From: Muribaculaceae bacterium
Lineage (GTDB): Bacteria > Bacteroidota > Bacteroidia > Bacteroidales > Muribaculaceae
Direction of reading: 5' to 3'
Assembly (NCBI GenBank): GCA_017443765.1
Contig: JAFSYB010000053.1
Location: forward strand, 1 to 56,468
Length of the DNA: 56,468 nt
In this document: in pieces, positions 46,618-55,754 of the stretch
Position numbering within the stretch: the first letter of the stretch is position 1
How the letters are laid out: each line of letters begins with the position of its first letter
Program-made: the position numbers and the translations under genes
The notes under the pieces: generated by a model
The model's database searches: none
What the model was told of the DNA's origin: nothing
What the model saw: the letters and a program-made list of their open reading frames with translations, nothing else

Positions 46618-47727
46618 TCAGATTTCCGCTTCTTTGAGTTTCTCGGCGTTCTCTGCCACAATCAGGTGGTCGATGCAGTCCTGAATGTCGCCGTCCATAA
46701 AGGCGGGCAGGTTGTAGATGGTGTAGCCGATTCGGTGGTCGGTGATGCGCCCCTGCGGGTAGTTGTAGGTGCGGATTTTCGCCGAGCGGTCGCCAGTGCT
46801 CACCAGCGTGCGGCGGCGGCTGGCGATGTCGTCGACGTATTTTTGGTGCTCGTGGTCGTAGATAAACGTGCGCAGGCGGGCCAGGGCGCGCTCCTTGTTC
46901 TTAGGTTGGTCGCGCGTCTCGGTGCACTCGATGAGGATTTCCTGCTGCTCGCCGGTGGCGGGGTTGGTCCACTGGTAGCGCAGCCGCACGCCGCTGTTCA
47001 CCTTGTTCACATTCTGCCCCCCGGCACCGCTGCTGCGGAAGGTGTCCCACTTGATTTCGCCCTCGTTGATGTGCACGTCGAATGCCTCGGCTTCGGGAAG
47101 TACGGCCACGCTGGCCGCCGACGTGTGCACGCGCCCCTGGGTCTCGGTCACGGGAACGCGTTGCACGCGGTGCACGCCCGATTCGTACTTGAGCGTGCCG
47201 TAGACGTTCTCGCCCGTGACGCTGAAAATCACCTCTTTGAAGCCGCCCGAGGCTCCCTCGCTGCAACTCGACATTTGCACCGTCCACCCACGCGACTCGC
47301 AGTAGCGCGTGTACATGCGCGCCAGGTCGCCGGCGAACAGGGCTGCCTCGTCGCCCCCCGTGCCTCCGCGTATTTCCAGCACGGCATTCTTCGAGTCCTC
47401 GGGGTCTTCGGGAATGAGCAACAGCTTGATTTCTTCCTCGATTTTTGGAATTTGTGCAGTGCCGGCGTCAATCTCCTCGCGGGCCATGGCGCGCAGGTCC
47501 TCGTCGCTCTCGCTGTCGAGCAACTCGCGGGCCTCGGCCACGTCGGTTAGCAATTTTCGGTACCTTTGCGACGTGGCCAGCAGCGTTTCCAAGTGTTTGT
47601 ATTCCTTGGTGAGCTTCACGTAACGCTGCTGGTCGGCAATCACTGCCGGGTCGGTGATGAGCGTGCCGATTTCCTCAAATCGCGCGTCTAAACCTTCAAG
47701 GCGTTGCAATATGGTGTTGTTGGACAT
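46618..47727 (-). CDS. prfA: Peptide chain release factor 1
   Basis: 369 residues. Recognises UAA/UAG and triggers peptidyl-tRNA hydrolysis. The catalytic GGQ is in SSGAGGQNVNK. The central block GGTGGDEAALFAGDLARMY and ESGVHRVQRVPVTETQGR, holding the RF1-type PxT (PVT), identify RF1 rather than RF2. No programmed frameshift site is visible, consistent with RF1. It is 149 nt upstream of pyrF and on the same strand. Confidence 0.95.
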   Translation of the reverse strand: MSNNTILQRLEGLDARFEEIGTLITDPAVIADQQRYVKLTKEYKHLETLLATSQRYRKLLTDVAEARELLDSESDEDLRAMAREEIDAGTAQIPKIEEEIKLLLIPEDPEDSKNAVLEIRGGTGGDEAALFAGDLARMYTRYCESRGWTVQMSSCSEGASGGFKEVIFSVTGENVYGTLKYESGVHRVQRVPVTETQGRVHTSAASVAVLPEAEAFDVHINEGEIKWDTFRSSGAGGQNVNKVNSGVRLRYQWTNPATGEQQEILIECTETRDQPKNKERALARLRTFIYDHEHQKYVDDIASRRRTLVSTGDRSAKIRTYNYPQGRITDHRIGYTIYNLPAFMDGDIQDCIDHLIVAENAEKLKEAEI

Positions 47728-47790
47728 TGTAGTCAGTTGTCGGTTAACGAGAATGTAAGCGTTGGTCTGGTTGCTGCAAGGGGGGCATCT

Positions 47791-48858
47791 CTATTCATAG
47801 TGCCTGATTCTCACGTTGATTCCGCTGTCGCCGAGCAGGGTGGGGAGGGGGCTAAGGTCGGTTTCGCCGTAGTGGTAGGGGAACAGCACCCGTGGCTTGA
47901 CCATTTGCGCGGCGTGCGCGAGTTGCTCCACAGTCATCGTGTACGGCTGGTTGCAGGGCAACAGGGCAATGTCGATGGGTGGCAGTTGGGCCATTTCGGG
48001 AATGTCTTCGGTGTCGCCGGCGATGTAGATGCGCAGTTCGTCGATGTTGAGCACGAAGCCGTTGTCGCGACCGCGCGGGTGGAATTGCAGGTGCCCCTCG
48101 GTGGTATTGTAGGCTGGCACGGCCTGCAAGGTGATGCCCGGAGCCAGGGCGAGCGTGTCGCCATTGGCCATCACTGTGCCGCTGCCCAGCATCGCGGCGC
48201 AGCGGGAGTTGGTCACCACGCGGGTTTGCTCTTTGGTCAGCAGCTTGATGGCCTCACGGTCGAAATGGTCGGCGTGTTCGTGTGTCACTACGATGAAGTC
48301 GGCCTTGGGGTGCTGTGTGAAGTCGATGGTGCGTTGGCCCAGGCGTGTCACCGGGTCTACCTCTATCTCGCGGTTTCCGGCCACGATGCGCACGCTGCCG
48401 TGCATGAGCGCGTGCAGCTCCACAAGCGTGCCGCCGGGAGTGCGGAACCGGTCCACTTGCTCGGTGGTGAGCGTCACGGGCTTGCCGGCCGATTGCCAGG
48501 CCTCGATGCCCCCAAGCAGGTTCACGGCCTTGAATCCCTTGGCGGTAAGAGTTTTTGCGGCATCTGCCGAGCGGCGTCCGCTGCGGCAATATACGGCCAC
48601 GGTGCGCGTGCTGTCGAGCTGGCTGGCTGCGCGCTCGGCAAAGCCCGCTGACTGCACGTCGATGTTCAAGGCTCCGGCCAGGTGTCCTTGGGCATATTCC
48701 CGGGCGGTGCGCACATCGAGCAGCTGAACATCGCCGCCCGCAAGCACATCTTCAAAGCCGTTGACATCAACGTTGTCAAATGGGGCAGCCTGCTGCAAGC
48801 ACGATGCCGCCGACCCAAGCCCAAGCAGCGTGAGAATGGTTGATAGTATTCGTTTCAT
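47791..48858 (-). CDS. Rhodanese-metallo-beta-lactamase fusion lipoprotein
   Basis: 355 residues. The N-terminus is a lipoprotein signal ending at Cys20 (GSAASC). Residues about 30-128 are a rhodanese domain with the active Cys91 in VYCRSGRR. Residues about 145-355 are a metallo-hydrolase of the UlaG/YcbL-like group with HEHADHFD (193-200) and later GDT and HYGE. Rhodanese-MBL combinations are known from persulfide dioxygenase systems, but usually with the MBL domain first. Here the order is reversed and the protein is exported, so a role in periplasmic sulfur chemistry is a guess. Confidence 0.83.
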   Translation of the reverse strand: MKRILSTILTLLGLGSAASCLQQAAPFDNVDVNGFEDVLAGGDVQLLDVRTAREYAQGHLAGALNIDVQSAGFAERAASQLDSTRTVAVYCRSGRRSADAAKTLTAKGFKAVNLLGGIEAWQSAGKPVTLTTEQVDRFRTPGGTLVELHALMHGSVRIVAGNREIEVDPVTRLGQRTIDFTQHPKADFIVVTHEHADHFDREAIKLLTKEQTRVVTNSRCAAMLGSGTVMANGDTLALAPGITLQAVPAYNTTEGHLQFHPRGRDNGFVLNIDELRIYIAGDTEDIPEMAQLPPIDIALLPCNQPYTMTVEQLAHAAQMVKPRVLFPYHYGETDLSPLPTLLGDSGINVRIRHYE

Positions 48859-48973
48859 AGCGCTTATGTTGCGGTAGTAAATATTTGCAGGTGAATGTTA
48901 TAAATCGTGTCAATAACCCGGCGGCTCATCGTGCGCGTCATCAACAGTGTTCAAGTCGCCGAATTCACTGCAA

Positions 48974-49143
48974 AGTTACTTCTATAAATTGACATTGCAA
49001 AACTATCGACCAAGAAAAGTGCAATGTGCCTTAGCAAGTGCGCGAAATAGCGACACTCGCAAAACACACGGTTTTGCGGGTGTTCCACGAAACACAGGAT
49101 TTTGCAGATGCCCCCTTGTTTTTTGCAATTTATAGAACCCACC
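48974..49143. repeat. Intergenic TIR element with diverged left end (170 bp)
   Basis: The right end GCAATTTATAGAACCCACC (49125-49143) is a perfect family end. The left end AGTTACTTCTATAAATTGA (48974-48992) matches 14 of 19 positions. In the middle lies an 8-bp hairpin, CGCAAAAC (49058-49065) with GTTTTGCG (49071-49078). It occupies the centre of the 442-nt gap (48859-49300), which otherwise shows no gene. The last 100 nt before the PPIase gene are AT-rich without a clear TAnnTTTG. Confidence 0.6.
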
Positions 49144-49300
49144 TTTTGTTCATGCTGTTCTTTTAGTCTAATTGCTCACCTCCATGATTCGTTATAGAGC
49201 CTTTTTTCTCGCATATTTTCTCACCCGTATGCAATAATACGCAAGGGTGTGCGTTATTGTAATAATGTGTGTATAAAATTTATTACGTAATATTTTAACA

Positions 49301-51232
49301 ATGAAAAGTAAATTTTTGGTTTCAGCGGTGCTTACGGGCACTGCCTTGTTGGCGCTGGCGGCCTCCGACCCCGTGCTGATGACCATCAATGGCAAGGACG
49401 TGAAACTCTCGGAGTTTGAGTACCTCTATCGCAAGAACAACCAGCAGCAGGTGGAGCGCGAGTCGCTCGACCAGTATGTGGAGCGGTTTATCACCTACAA
49501 GCAGAAGGTGGCCGATGCCGAGGCCGCACGCATCGACACACTGCCCACGTTCAAGCGGGAGTTCGACGGCTACAAGCGCGACATTGTGAAACCATTCCTC
49601 GAGGACACCACCGTGCGCGACCGCCTCGTCCAAGAGGCCTACGAGCGTATGCACACCAACGTCGACATCGACCACTTCATGTATCCACTGGGGCGCAGCT
49701 TTGCCCAAAACGAAGAGTATCGCGCTCGTGTCGACAGCCTGCGCCAGTGCTTGGTCAACGGCGAGAAATGGGAGGACATCGTGGAGCGCTACTCCATCGA
49801 CCCCAGCAAGGAGCGCAACAAAGGTCACTACGGTTTCATCACATCTGGCACGTTCCCTTATGCCTTTGAGAAGGCTGCTTTTGAAACCCCGGTGGGGCAA
49901 ATCAGCGAGGTGGTGCGAACCGACTACGGATACCACCTGATTCGTGTCAACGCCACACGCCCCGATGCCGGCCAGGTGAAGGCACGACACATCCTCAAGA
50001 CTTTCCCGCGCAACCTCACCGACAGCATCAAGGAGCACGTGAAGGCGCGCATCGATTCGGTGTATGAGTTGGTCAAGGCTCCGGGTGCCGACTTTGCGGC
50101 CATCGCCCGCGAGCAGTCGCAAGACCCGGGCTCGGCACGCAATGGTGGCGACCTGGGCTGGTTCGGAAAGGGACGAATGGTGCCACAATTCGAAGAGGTG
50201 GCCTTTGCTCTCGCCGACGGTGAAGTTTCGGAACCCTTTGAAACACAGTTTGGCTACCACATTATTTATAGGGAGGCTTCACGCACCGAGATTCCCTTTG
50301 ACGAGGCCAAGCAAACTATCCTCAACAGCATGGCACGCGACGAGCGCTCGGTGGCTCCAAAACTGGCCATCGTTGATAAAATGAAGGACTACTACAAGTA
50401 TCACATCGACAGCAAGCTCGAGAAGAACCTCAGCGATCTGCTGGTGAAGAATGGCGGCTTCGATTCGGTGTTTGTCGTCGATGTGCTGCGCAAGAGCCAA
50501 ATCCCGGCATATAAGTTTGCCGACACCACTTACACTGTCGCACAGGTGGCCAAGCGCATCAACCCCAACCAGGTGATCACTGACAACAAAACGGCTGTCA
50601 AGTACATCATGAGCCCCATCAAGTCGATGTCGAACCAGGAAGTGCTCAACTACTACATCGACCACATCATTGACGACAACGCCGACTACCGCAATCTGCT
50701 CAACGAATACCGTGATGGCATGTTGCTCTTTGAGCTGAGCAACCGTCGCGTGTGGGAGGCCGCAAGCAAAGACACCCTGGGGCTGCAAGCCTACTACGAG
50801 GCCAACCGCGCAAAGTATGCAACCAGCTGGCCCTCACCTCACTTCAAGGGCATCATCCTCAGCGCCAAGAACGACAGCGTGTTGCAGGCTGTGAAGCAGG
50901 ACATCAACATCTTCGGCGCCGACACGCTCACCACGGCACTCCACAACAAGTACGGCCGCGACATCAAGATGGAACGCATGAATTTTGCCCAGGGCGAGAA
51001 CGAGGCCGTGGACTTCCTCTGCTTCAATGGTCCGGCTATTGCCAACGAGAAGTGGCCCCTGGCGATGATTCTCACCGGTGGACTGATTAGCCAGCCCGAG
51101 GAGCTGGCCGACGTGCGCGGACAGGTGACCAGCGACTACCAGGACGTGCTCGAGCAGCGATGGGTGGCTGAGCTAAAGCAGAAATACCCCGCTGTGGTGA
51201 ACAAGAAAGTGCTCAAGAAAGTGAAGCCGTAA
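49301..51232 (+). CDS. Periplasmic parvulin-type peptidyl-prolyl isomerase (SurA-like)
   Basis: 643 residues with a signal peptide ([20 protein letters not shown]). Two parvulin domains can be seen: about 120-222 ([19 protein letters not shown], then YGYHLIRV) and about 228-335 ([38 protein letters not shown]). Around them are helical chaperone segments (SurA-N-like at 25-115, then 340-643). Expected role: folding of outer-membrane proteins. Bacteroidales carry several such genes in a row; here there is one. Confidence 0.88.
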   Translation: MKSKFLVSAVLTGTALLALAASDPVLMTINGKDVKLSEFEYLYRKNNQQQVERESLDQYVERFITYKQKVADAEAARIDTLPTFKREFDGYKRDIVKPFLEDTTVRDRLVQEAYERMHTNVDIDHFMYPLGRSFAQNEEYRARVDSLRQCLVNGEKWEDIVERYSIDPSKERNKGHYGFITSGTFPYAFEKAAFETPVGQISEVVRTDYGYHLIRVNATRPDAGQVKARHILKTFPRNLTDSIKEHVKARIDSVYELVKAPGADFAAIAREQSQDPGSARNGGDLGWFGKGRMVPQFEEVAFALADGEVSEPFETQFGYHIIYREASRTEIPFDEAKQTILNSMARDERSVAPKLAIVDKMKDYYKYHIDSKLEKNLSDLLVKNGGFDSVFVVDVLRKSQIPAYKFADTTYTVAQVAKRINPNQVITDNKTAVKYIMSPIKSMSNQEVLNYYIDHIIDDNADYRNLLNEYRDGMLLFELSNRRVWEAASKDTLGLQAYYEANRAKYATSWPSPHFKGIILSAKNDSVLQAVKQDINIFGADTLTTALHNKYGRDIKMERMNFAQGENEAVDFLCFNGPAIANEKWPLAMILTGGLISQPEELADVRGQVTSDYQDVLEQRWVAELKQKYPAVVNKKVLKKVKP

Positions 51233-51342
51233 GACCATCAAAAAACCATGCCCTCCCGCCCCCTCATGAATGAGGCATGAGCCGAATGGCCCAAAAAGCG
51301 GGAGAAAAGCGATAAGGATTTGGACAAATCAAGTAATGTGCA

Positions 51343-51351
51343 GAACCCACC
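51343..51351. repeat. Remnant of a repeat end
   Basis: GAACCCACC followed by TTAAAAAG, the reverse complement of the outward sequence seen at 56322-56337. It is short, so chance is possible. It lies 71 nt before a complete copy, within the 459-nt gap 51233-51691. Confidence 0.3.
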
Positions 51352-51422
51352 TTAAAAAGACTGTGCAATGAAACCAGTAAATGTACACACCATTAACAGT
51401 CAGACCATTACCATGTCTATAA

Positions 51423-51598
51423 GGTGGATTCTATAAATTGCTCGAGCCAGATTGGTGCGTATTGTCGAGCAGATTTTTCGCCAAATGAGCGACACAGTAG
51501 CGGGCTACGGGTCAAACAGTTGGCGGAAAATATGCCGACAAGACGCACCGAGATGGCCGAAACAGTGCTACTCATTTTTGCAATTTATAGAACCCACC
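51423..51598. repeat. Complete intergenic TIR element (176 bp) with ATAA flanks
   Basis: Left end GGTGGATTCTATAAATTGC (51423-51441), right end GCAATTTATAGAACCCACC (51580-51598): 18 of 19 positions pair. A direct repeat ATAA flanks it on both sides (51419-51422 and 51599-51602), as expected for a 4-bp target duplication. A GTAGC/GCTAC hairpin (51497-51508) lies in the middle. No coding capacity. The structure is that of a MITE or a similar non-autonomous element; no transposase gene with matching ends is in the window. Confidence 0.75.
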
Positions 51599-51607
51599 AT
51601 AATTTTG
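51577..51607 (+). promoter_or_regulatory. Promoter formed by the right end of the repeat element
   Basis: TTTG at 51577-51580 (the first G belongs to the terminal repeat), 19 nt, then TAATTTTG at 51600-51607, whose TA comes from the flanking ATAA. A textbook Bacteroidetes promoter spanning the element boundary. Start near 51614, leader about 78 nt to the gene at 51692. Confidence 0.6.
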
Positions 51608-51691
51608 TCCTTATGTTCTTTTGTCTATATTCTGCCACTTTTTAAGGTGGATTCAATAGGTCACTAACGAGAACCCATATTCACAAGAATA

Positions 51692-52054
51692 ATGAGACTG
51701 CGCATTACCATCCTTTTCTTGCTACTCACGTGTTGCGCGCTGGCTTATTCACAAAGCAACTACTATTGCAGCCAGGCTCGCGGACTCATGCGTGATGCTG
51801 AGTATTACATCAGCAAAGCCGAGCATTGCGACCGCGATGCGGCATACCACGACAAGAAGGCCAAAGACTACCTTCGTGAGGCGGAGTATTACACGCGCAA
51901 CAAGCAGGAGAGCAAAGCCCGCGACTACAAACGAAAAGCCGATAGCGAAAACGATAAGGCGCGGCAATTTCGCCGACAATCCAATGATGCCAAGGAGCGG
52001 GCACGCCAATATCTTCGCCGTGCAGCTGATGCCATGGACAGAGCCAAAGAGTGA
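51692..52054 (+). CDS. Small secreted helical protein
   Basis: 120 residues with a signal peptide (ITILFLLLTCCALAYSQ; cleavage about residue 21). The mature part is almost entirely charged helix with Ala/Tyr in a repeating A-E-Y-Y pattern (DAEYYISKAEHCDRDA, REAEYYTRNK, KRKADSENDKA), likely an extended coiled coil or antiparallel helical bundle. Cys-Cys at 14-15 is in the signal region; a lipoprotein is not indicated. No family is recognised. A convergent ligA gene ends 30 nt downstream. Confidence 0.65.
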   Translation: MRLRITILFLLLTCCALAYSQSNYYCSQARGLMRDAEYYISKAEHCDRDAAYHDKKAKDYLREAEYYTRNKQESKARDYKRKADSENDKARQFRRQSNDAKERARQYLRRAADAMDRAKE

Positions 52055-52084
52055 ATGGCGACTTTGCGCCAACGGGAAGCCCTC

Positions 52085-54088
52085 TTATTGCAACATTTTC
52101 AGGAACTGGTTTTCGTTGATGATGGGGATGCCGAGTTTTTGGGCTTTTTCCAGCTTGGCGGGACCCATGTTCTCGCCGGCGAGAACGTAGCTGGTGGCTT
52201 TGCTGATCGAGCCAACGTTCTTGCCGCCGTTTTGCTCAATCAGGGCTTTGTACTCCTCGCGTGAGTGCTTGGCAAAGGTGCCGCTGATGACGATTTTCAA
52301 CCCTTGCAGCTTGTCGCTTCGGCTGGCCAGCTCGTCGTCGCTGAGCGACATCTGCAAGCCGGCGGCGCGCAGGCGCTCCACCATCTCGCGATTGCGTGGC
52401 TCGGCAAAGTAGTCAACAATGCTCTGGGCAATTTTCGGTCCTATCTCGGGGAGGGCGGCGAGTTCTTCGGCGGGCATGGCCATCAGCCGGTCGATGCTGT
52501 GCACGTTGAGGGCCAGCACCTTGCCGGTGGTCTCGCCCACAAAGGGGATGGACAACGCAAATATCACCCGGGCCAGCGACACTTGCTTCGACTGCTCGAT
52601 GCCACGCAAGATGCGTTGTGCGCTGCGCTCCTGGAAACGGTCGAGTGCCACAAGCTGCTCCAGGGTGAGCGCATACAGGTCGGCCGCGTCGTTCACCAGT
52701 CCGCTGCGGTGCAGCGCCACGGCCACTTCCTCGCCAATGCCGTCGATGTCCATCGCATGGCGCCCCACGAAATGCTCGATGCGCCCCGTGATTTGCGGCT
52801 CGCAGCCCCACTTGTTGGGGCACACCCATGCCGCCTCGCCCTCGACACGCTCCAGTGGCGTGCCGCACACCGGGCAGCTGCGCACGAAAGCCAGCGGCTG
52901 TGCCTGGGGCTGGCGCTGCTTCACGTCAACGCCCACAATCTTGGGAATGATTTCGCCGCCTTTCTCCACGTACACCATGTCGCCATCGTGAATGTCGAGC
53001 TGACGAACCACATCCTCGTTGTGCAGCGAGGCGCGCTTGACAATGGTGCCCGACAGCAGCACCGGCTCGAGGTTGGCCACCGGGGTAATCACGCCCGAGC
53101 GTCCCACCTCGAACGACACGCTGCGCAGCCGCGTGCACTCACGCTCGGGGGCGAACTTGTAGGCAATGGCCCAGCGCGGCGACTTGGCGGTGCTTCCCAG
53201 CCCACGCTGCTGGCGCAGCGAGTTGAGTTTGAACACCAGTCCATCGGTGGCCACAGGCAGGTGCCTACGTTCCACGTCCCAATGGTCGATGAAGTCGCTC
53301 ACGGCATCAATCGATTCCAGCACCGTGAGCACACCGGTTTTGAACCCCCAGCGGCGCAGGGCCTCAATGCTCTCGGTGTGGGTGGAGTAGGGGAGTTGGT
53401 CGCCGAGCAGGAAATAGAAGATGGCGTCGAGGCCGCGGCGGGCCACTTCGGCACTGTTTTGCAGCTTGAGTGTGCCGGCTGCCGCGTTGCGCGGGTTGGC
53501 AAACAGCGGCTCCTCGTTGCGGTGGCGCTCTTCGTTCAGTCGCTCAAAGCTGGCCCACGGCAGCAGGATTTCGCCGCGAACCTCGAAGCGGTCGGGCCAG
53601 TCCTGGCCGGCGGGCAGCTCCAGCGGCACGCTGCGAATGGTGATTACGTTGGCGGTCACGTCGTCGCCCTGCACGCCATCGCCTCGCGTCACGGCACGAA
53701 GCAAGCGACCGTGCTCGTACGTGAGCGAGATGCTGGTACCATCGTATTTCATCTCGCCCACAATCTCGCAGGGCTCACCACCAAGGCCTTCTTGGGCACG
53801 GCGCAAGAAATCCTGCACCTCGCCGATGTTGTAGCTGTTCGACAACGACTGCATCGGCCGCTCGTGGGTCACTTGGGTGAACCCCTTGGTGATGTCGCTG
53901 CCCACACGTTGCGTGGGCGACAGGGCGTCGGCATATTGTGGATAGGCTTCTTCCAAATCCTGCAACTCGCGCATCAGGGCATCGAATTCCTGGTCGCTGA
54001 TGGTGGGTGAGTTGAGCACATAATAGTTGTGGTTGTGCTCGTTGAGCTGCCGACGCAGCTCGTGAATGCGTTGTTCAAAGAGGTCCAT
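52085..54088 (-). CDS. ligA: NAD-dependent DNA ligase
   Basis: 667 residues, normal for LigA. Seals nicks in DNA replication and repair. Order: Ia/NAD domain (HNYYVLNSPTISDQEFD), adenylation domain with the nucleophile Lys114 in EMKYDGTS, OB fold, a four-Cys zinc finger (CPVCGTPLE and later VCPNKWGC), helix-hairpin-helix repeats, and a C-terminal BRCT domain (LKIVISGTFAKHSREEYKALIE in part). It starts 25 nt after the DUF486 gene stop, so they are likely co-transcribed. Confidence 0.97.
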   Translation of the reverse strand: MDLFEQRIHELRRQLNEHNHNYYVLNSPTISDQEFDALMRELQDLEEAYPQYADALSPTQRVGSDITKGFTQVTHERPMQSLSNSYNIGEVQDFLRRAQEGLGGEPCEIVGEMKYDGTSISLTYEHGRLLRAVTRGDGVQGDDVTANVITIRSVPLELPAGQDWPDRFEVRGEILLPWASFERLNEERHRNEEPLFANPRNAAAGTLKLQNSAEVARRGLDAIFYFLLGDQLPYSTHTESIEALRRWGFKTGVLTVLESIDAVSDFIDHWDVERRHLPVATDGLVFKLNSLRQQRGLGSTAKSPRWAIAYKFAPERECTRLRSVSFEVGRSGVITPVANLEPVLLSGTIVKRASLHNEDVVRQLDIHDGDMVYVEKGGEIIPKIVGVDVKQRQPQAQPLAFVRSCPVCGTPLERVEGEAAWVCPNKWGCEPQITGRIEHFVGRHAMDIDGIGEEVAVALHRSGLVNDAADLYALTLEQLVALDRFQERSAQRILRGIEQSKQVSLARVIFALSIPFVGETTGKVLALNVHSIDRLMAMPAEELAALPEIGPKIAQSIVDYFAEPRNREMVERLRAAGLQMSLSDDELASRSDKLQGLKIVISGTFAKHSREEYKALIEQNGGKNVGSISKATSYVLAGENMGPAKLEKAQKLGIPIINENQFLKMLQ

Positions 54089-54113
54089 AATGGGTGATGG
54101 GTAGTGGTTGGTA

Positions 54114-54500
54114 TTACGTTTTCAAAAACGCGAAAAACACGGCTGCGATGAGCAGGGCGAACGACACGAAATGGTTCCAGTGCAGCTGCTCGCCCTTGAA
54201 GAACAAGGTTATAAACACGGTGAAAACTACCAGGGTGATGCACTCCTGGAGCACTTTGAGCTGCAAGAGCGTGAATGGGCCGCCGTTGTCGGCAAAACCG
54301 ATGCGGTTGGCTGGAATCATGAAGAAGTATTCAAACAAGGCAATGCCCCACGAGAATAAAATCACCACAATCAGCGGCCAGCCTGTGGAAATGCCCATCT
54401 GTTGCAATTTCAAGTGGCCATACCACGCAAACGTCATCAACACGTTGGAAATCACCAGCAACAACACTGTGATGATTCCAGTCCATAATGCAGAGTTCAT
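54114..54500 (-). CDS. DUF486/DMT-type small membrane protein
   Basis: 128 residues with four hydrophobic segments (about 5-28, 40-62, 76-100, 108-127), typical of the DUF486 branch of the drug/metabolite transporter superfamily. The signature YGHLK and FMIPANRIGF are conserved in the family. Transport substrate unknown. It precedes ligA on the same strand and has its own promoter. Confidence 0.85.
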   Translation of the reverse strand: MNSALWTGIITVLLLVISNVLMTFAWYGHLKLQQMGISTGWPLIVVILFSWGIALFEYFFMIPANRIGFADNGGPFTLLQLKVLQECITLVVFTVFITLFFKGEQLHWNHFVSFALLIAAVFFAFLKT

Positions 54501-54553
54501 TCGGTCAAACTATAATTTAACCGTCGCCAGCAGGCGCACGGATTTTGAAATCG

Positions 54554-54585
54554 CAAAATTACCTAATAAAATCGACTTGCGCAAA
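54554..54585 (-). promoter_or_regulatory. Promoter of the DUF486-ligA pair
   Basis: On the minus strand: TTTG (54585-54582), 20 nt, TAATTTTG (54561-54554). A good consensus match, start near 54547, leader about 47 nt. Confidence 0.7.
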
Positions 54586-54620
54586 AAAATATTGCCGCCT
54601 TTCTTGCGTTAAGAATATAT

Positions 54621-55754
54621 ATGGAATTATCGATAGTGATTGTGAACTACCGTGTGCGGTACTTTCTGGAGCAAACCTTGCGTTCGGTTCAGGAAGCCGT
54701 GCAGGGACTTACGGTCGAGGTGATTGTGATTGACAATGCCTCGGGCGACGGCTCGTTGGAGTATGTGCGAGAGCGTTTCCCGCAGTACGTCTACGTGGAG
54801 AATCGCGAGAATGTGGGTTTTTCGCGTGCCAACAACCTTGGCATTCGCATGGCTCGTGGTGAATACACCCTCATTCTCAACCCCGATACCATCATCTGCC
54901 GTCAGGTGATCGACGACTGCCTGGCATGGATGCGCGGCCATGAGCGTTGCGCGGCCATCGGGGCGCACATGGTCGATGGCAACGGCGTGTTCCTGCCCGA
55001 GAGCAAGCGCGCTTTTCCCACGCCGTGGGTGTCGTTCTGCAAGATTTTCGGCCTGTCGGCGATGTTCCCGCGCTCGCGTTGGTTCGCCAAGTATCACTTG
55101 CGATTCTTGCCCGAGGACAAGCCTCATCGCGTCGACATCCTCTCGGGGGCGTTCATGTTCTGCCGCACCGCACCGCTGCAGCAGGCCGGCGGCTTCGACG
55201 AGGACTTTTTCATGTACGGCGAGGACATCGACCTGAGCTACCGCTTGGTGCAGGCCGGTGGCGAGAACTGGTATGTGCCCACAACCATGATTCACTACAA
55301 GGGCGAGAGCACCAAGAAGGACACCATGCGCTATGTGCGTGTGTTCTACGACGCGATGCTCATCTTCTACCGCAAGCACTTCCCGCGTGCGAGATGGGTG
55401 CTTTATCCCATCATCAAGCTCGGTGTTGGCGTGCGCGCCGCCATGGCGATGGCCAAGCGGTTGGCGCAAAAGCCGCTGCGTGCCTTGCGCAAGCCTCGCA
55501 CCCTTGGCGACGATGGCAACCCCTGGGTGATTTTGGGCGACAACGCCGTGGCCGTGTCGCTCGCCACCGGGCACAACCACTACAAGACGCGCATCCCCCA
55601 GTTGGGGGCTTGCCATGTGCTGCTCGACGATTCCTCGTTCACCTACGCGCAAATCATCGACTTCATTGCCCGCAACAGCCGCGACGGTGTGGAGTTCCAC
55701 ATCTACTCGTCGCGCAACGGCATCATCATCTCGCCCAAAATGCAGCAATCATGA
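54621..55754 (+). CDS. Glycosyltransferase family 2 with extra C-terminal domain
   Basis: 377 residues. N-terminal GT-A domain: LSIVIVNYRVRYFLEQTL, VIDNASGDGSLEYV, LNPDTII (DxD-like), GAFMFCRTAPLQQAGGFDEDFFMYGED split as usual, similar to rhamnosyltransferases. After a basic membrane-near stretch (about 255-295), residues 300-377 form a separate small alpha/beta domain (WVILGDNAVAVSLA, LLDDSSFTYAQIIDFI, FHIYSSRNGIIIS). I have no assignment for it. The gene overlaps the acetyltransferase by ATGA. Confidence 0.87.
   Translation: MELSIVIVNYRVRYFLEQTLRSVQEAVQGLTVEVIVIDNASGDGSLEYVRERFPQYVYVENRENVGFSRANNLGIRMARGEYTLILNPDTIICRQVIDDCLAWMRGHERCAAIGAHMVDGNGVFLPESKRAFPTPWVSFCKIFGLSAMFPRSRWFAKYHLRFLPEDKPHRVDILSGAFMFCRTAPLQQAGGFDEDFFMYGEDIDLSYRLVQAGGENWYVPTTMIHYKGESTKKDTMRYVRVFYDAMLIFYRKHFPRARWVLYPIIKLGVGVRAAMAMAKRLAQKPLRALRKPRTLGDDGNPWVILGDNAVAVSLATGHNHYKTRIPQLGACHVLLDDSSFTYAQIIDFIARNSRDGVEFHIYSSRNGIIISPKMQQS

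Noticed and set aside
51252..51305. CTCCCGC/GCGGGAG stem after the PPIase gene as terminator
   Set aside because: The loop is about 38 nt and no T-run follows. Not convincing.
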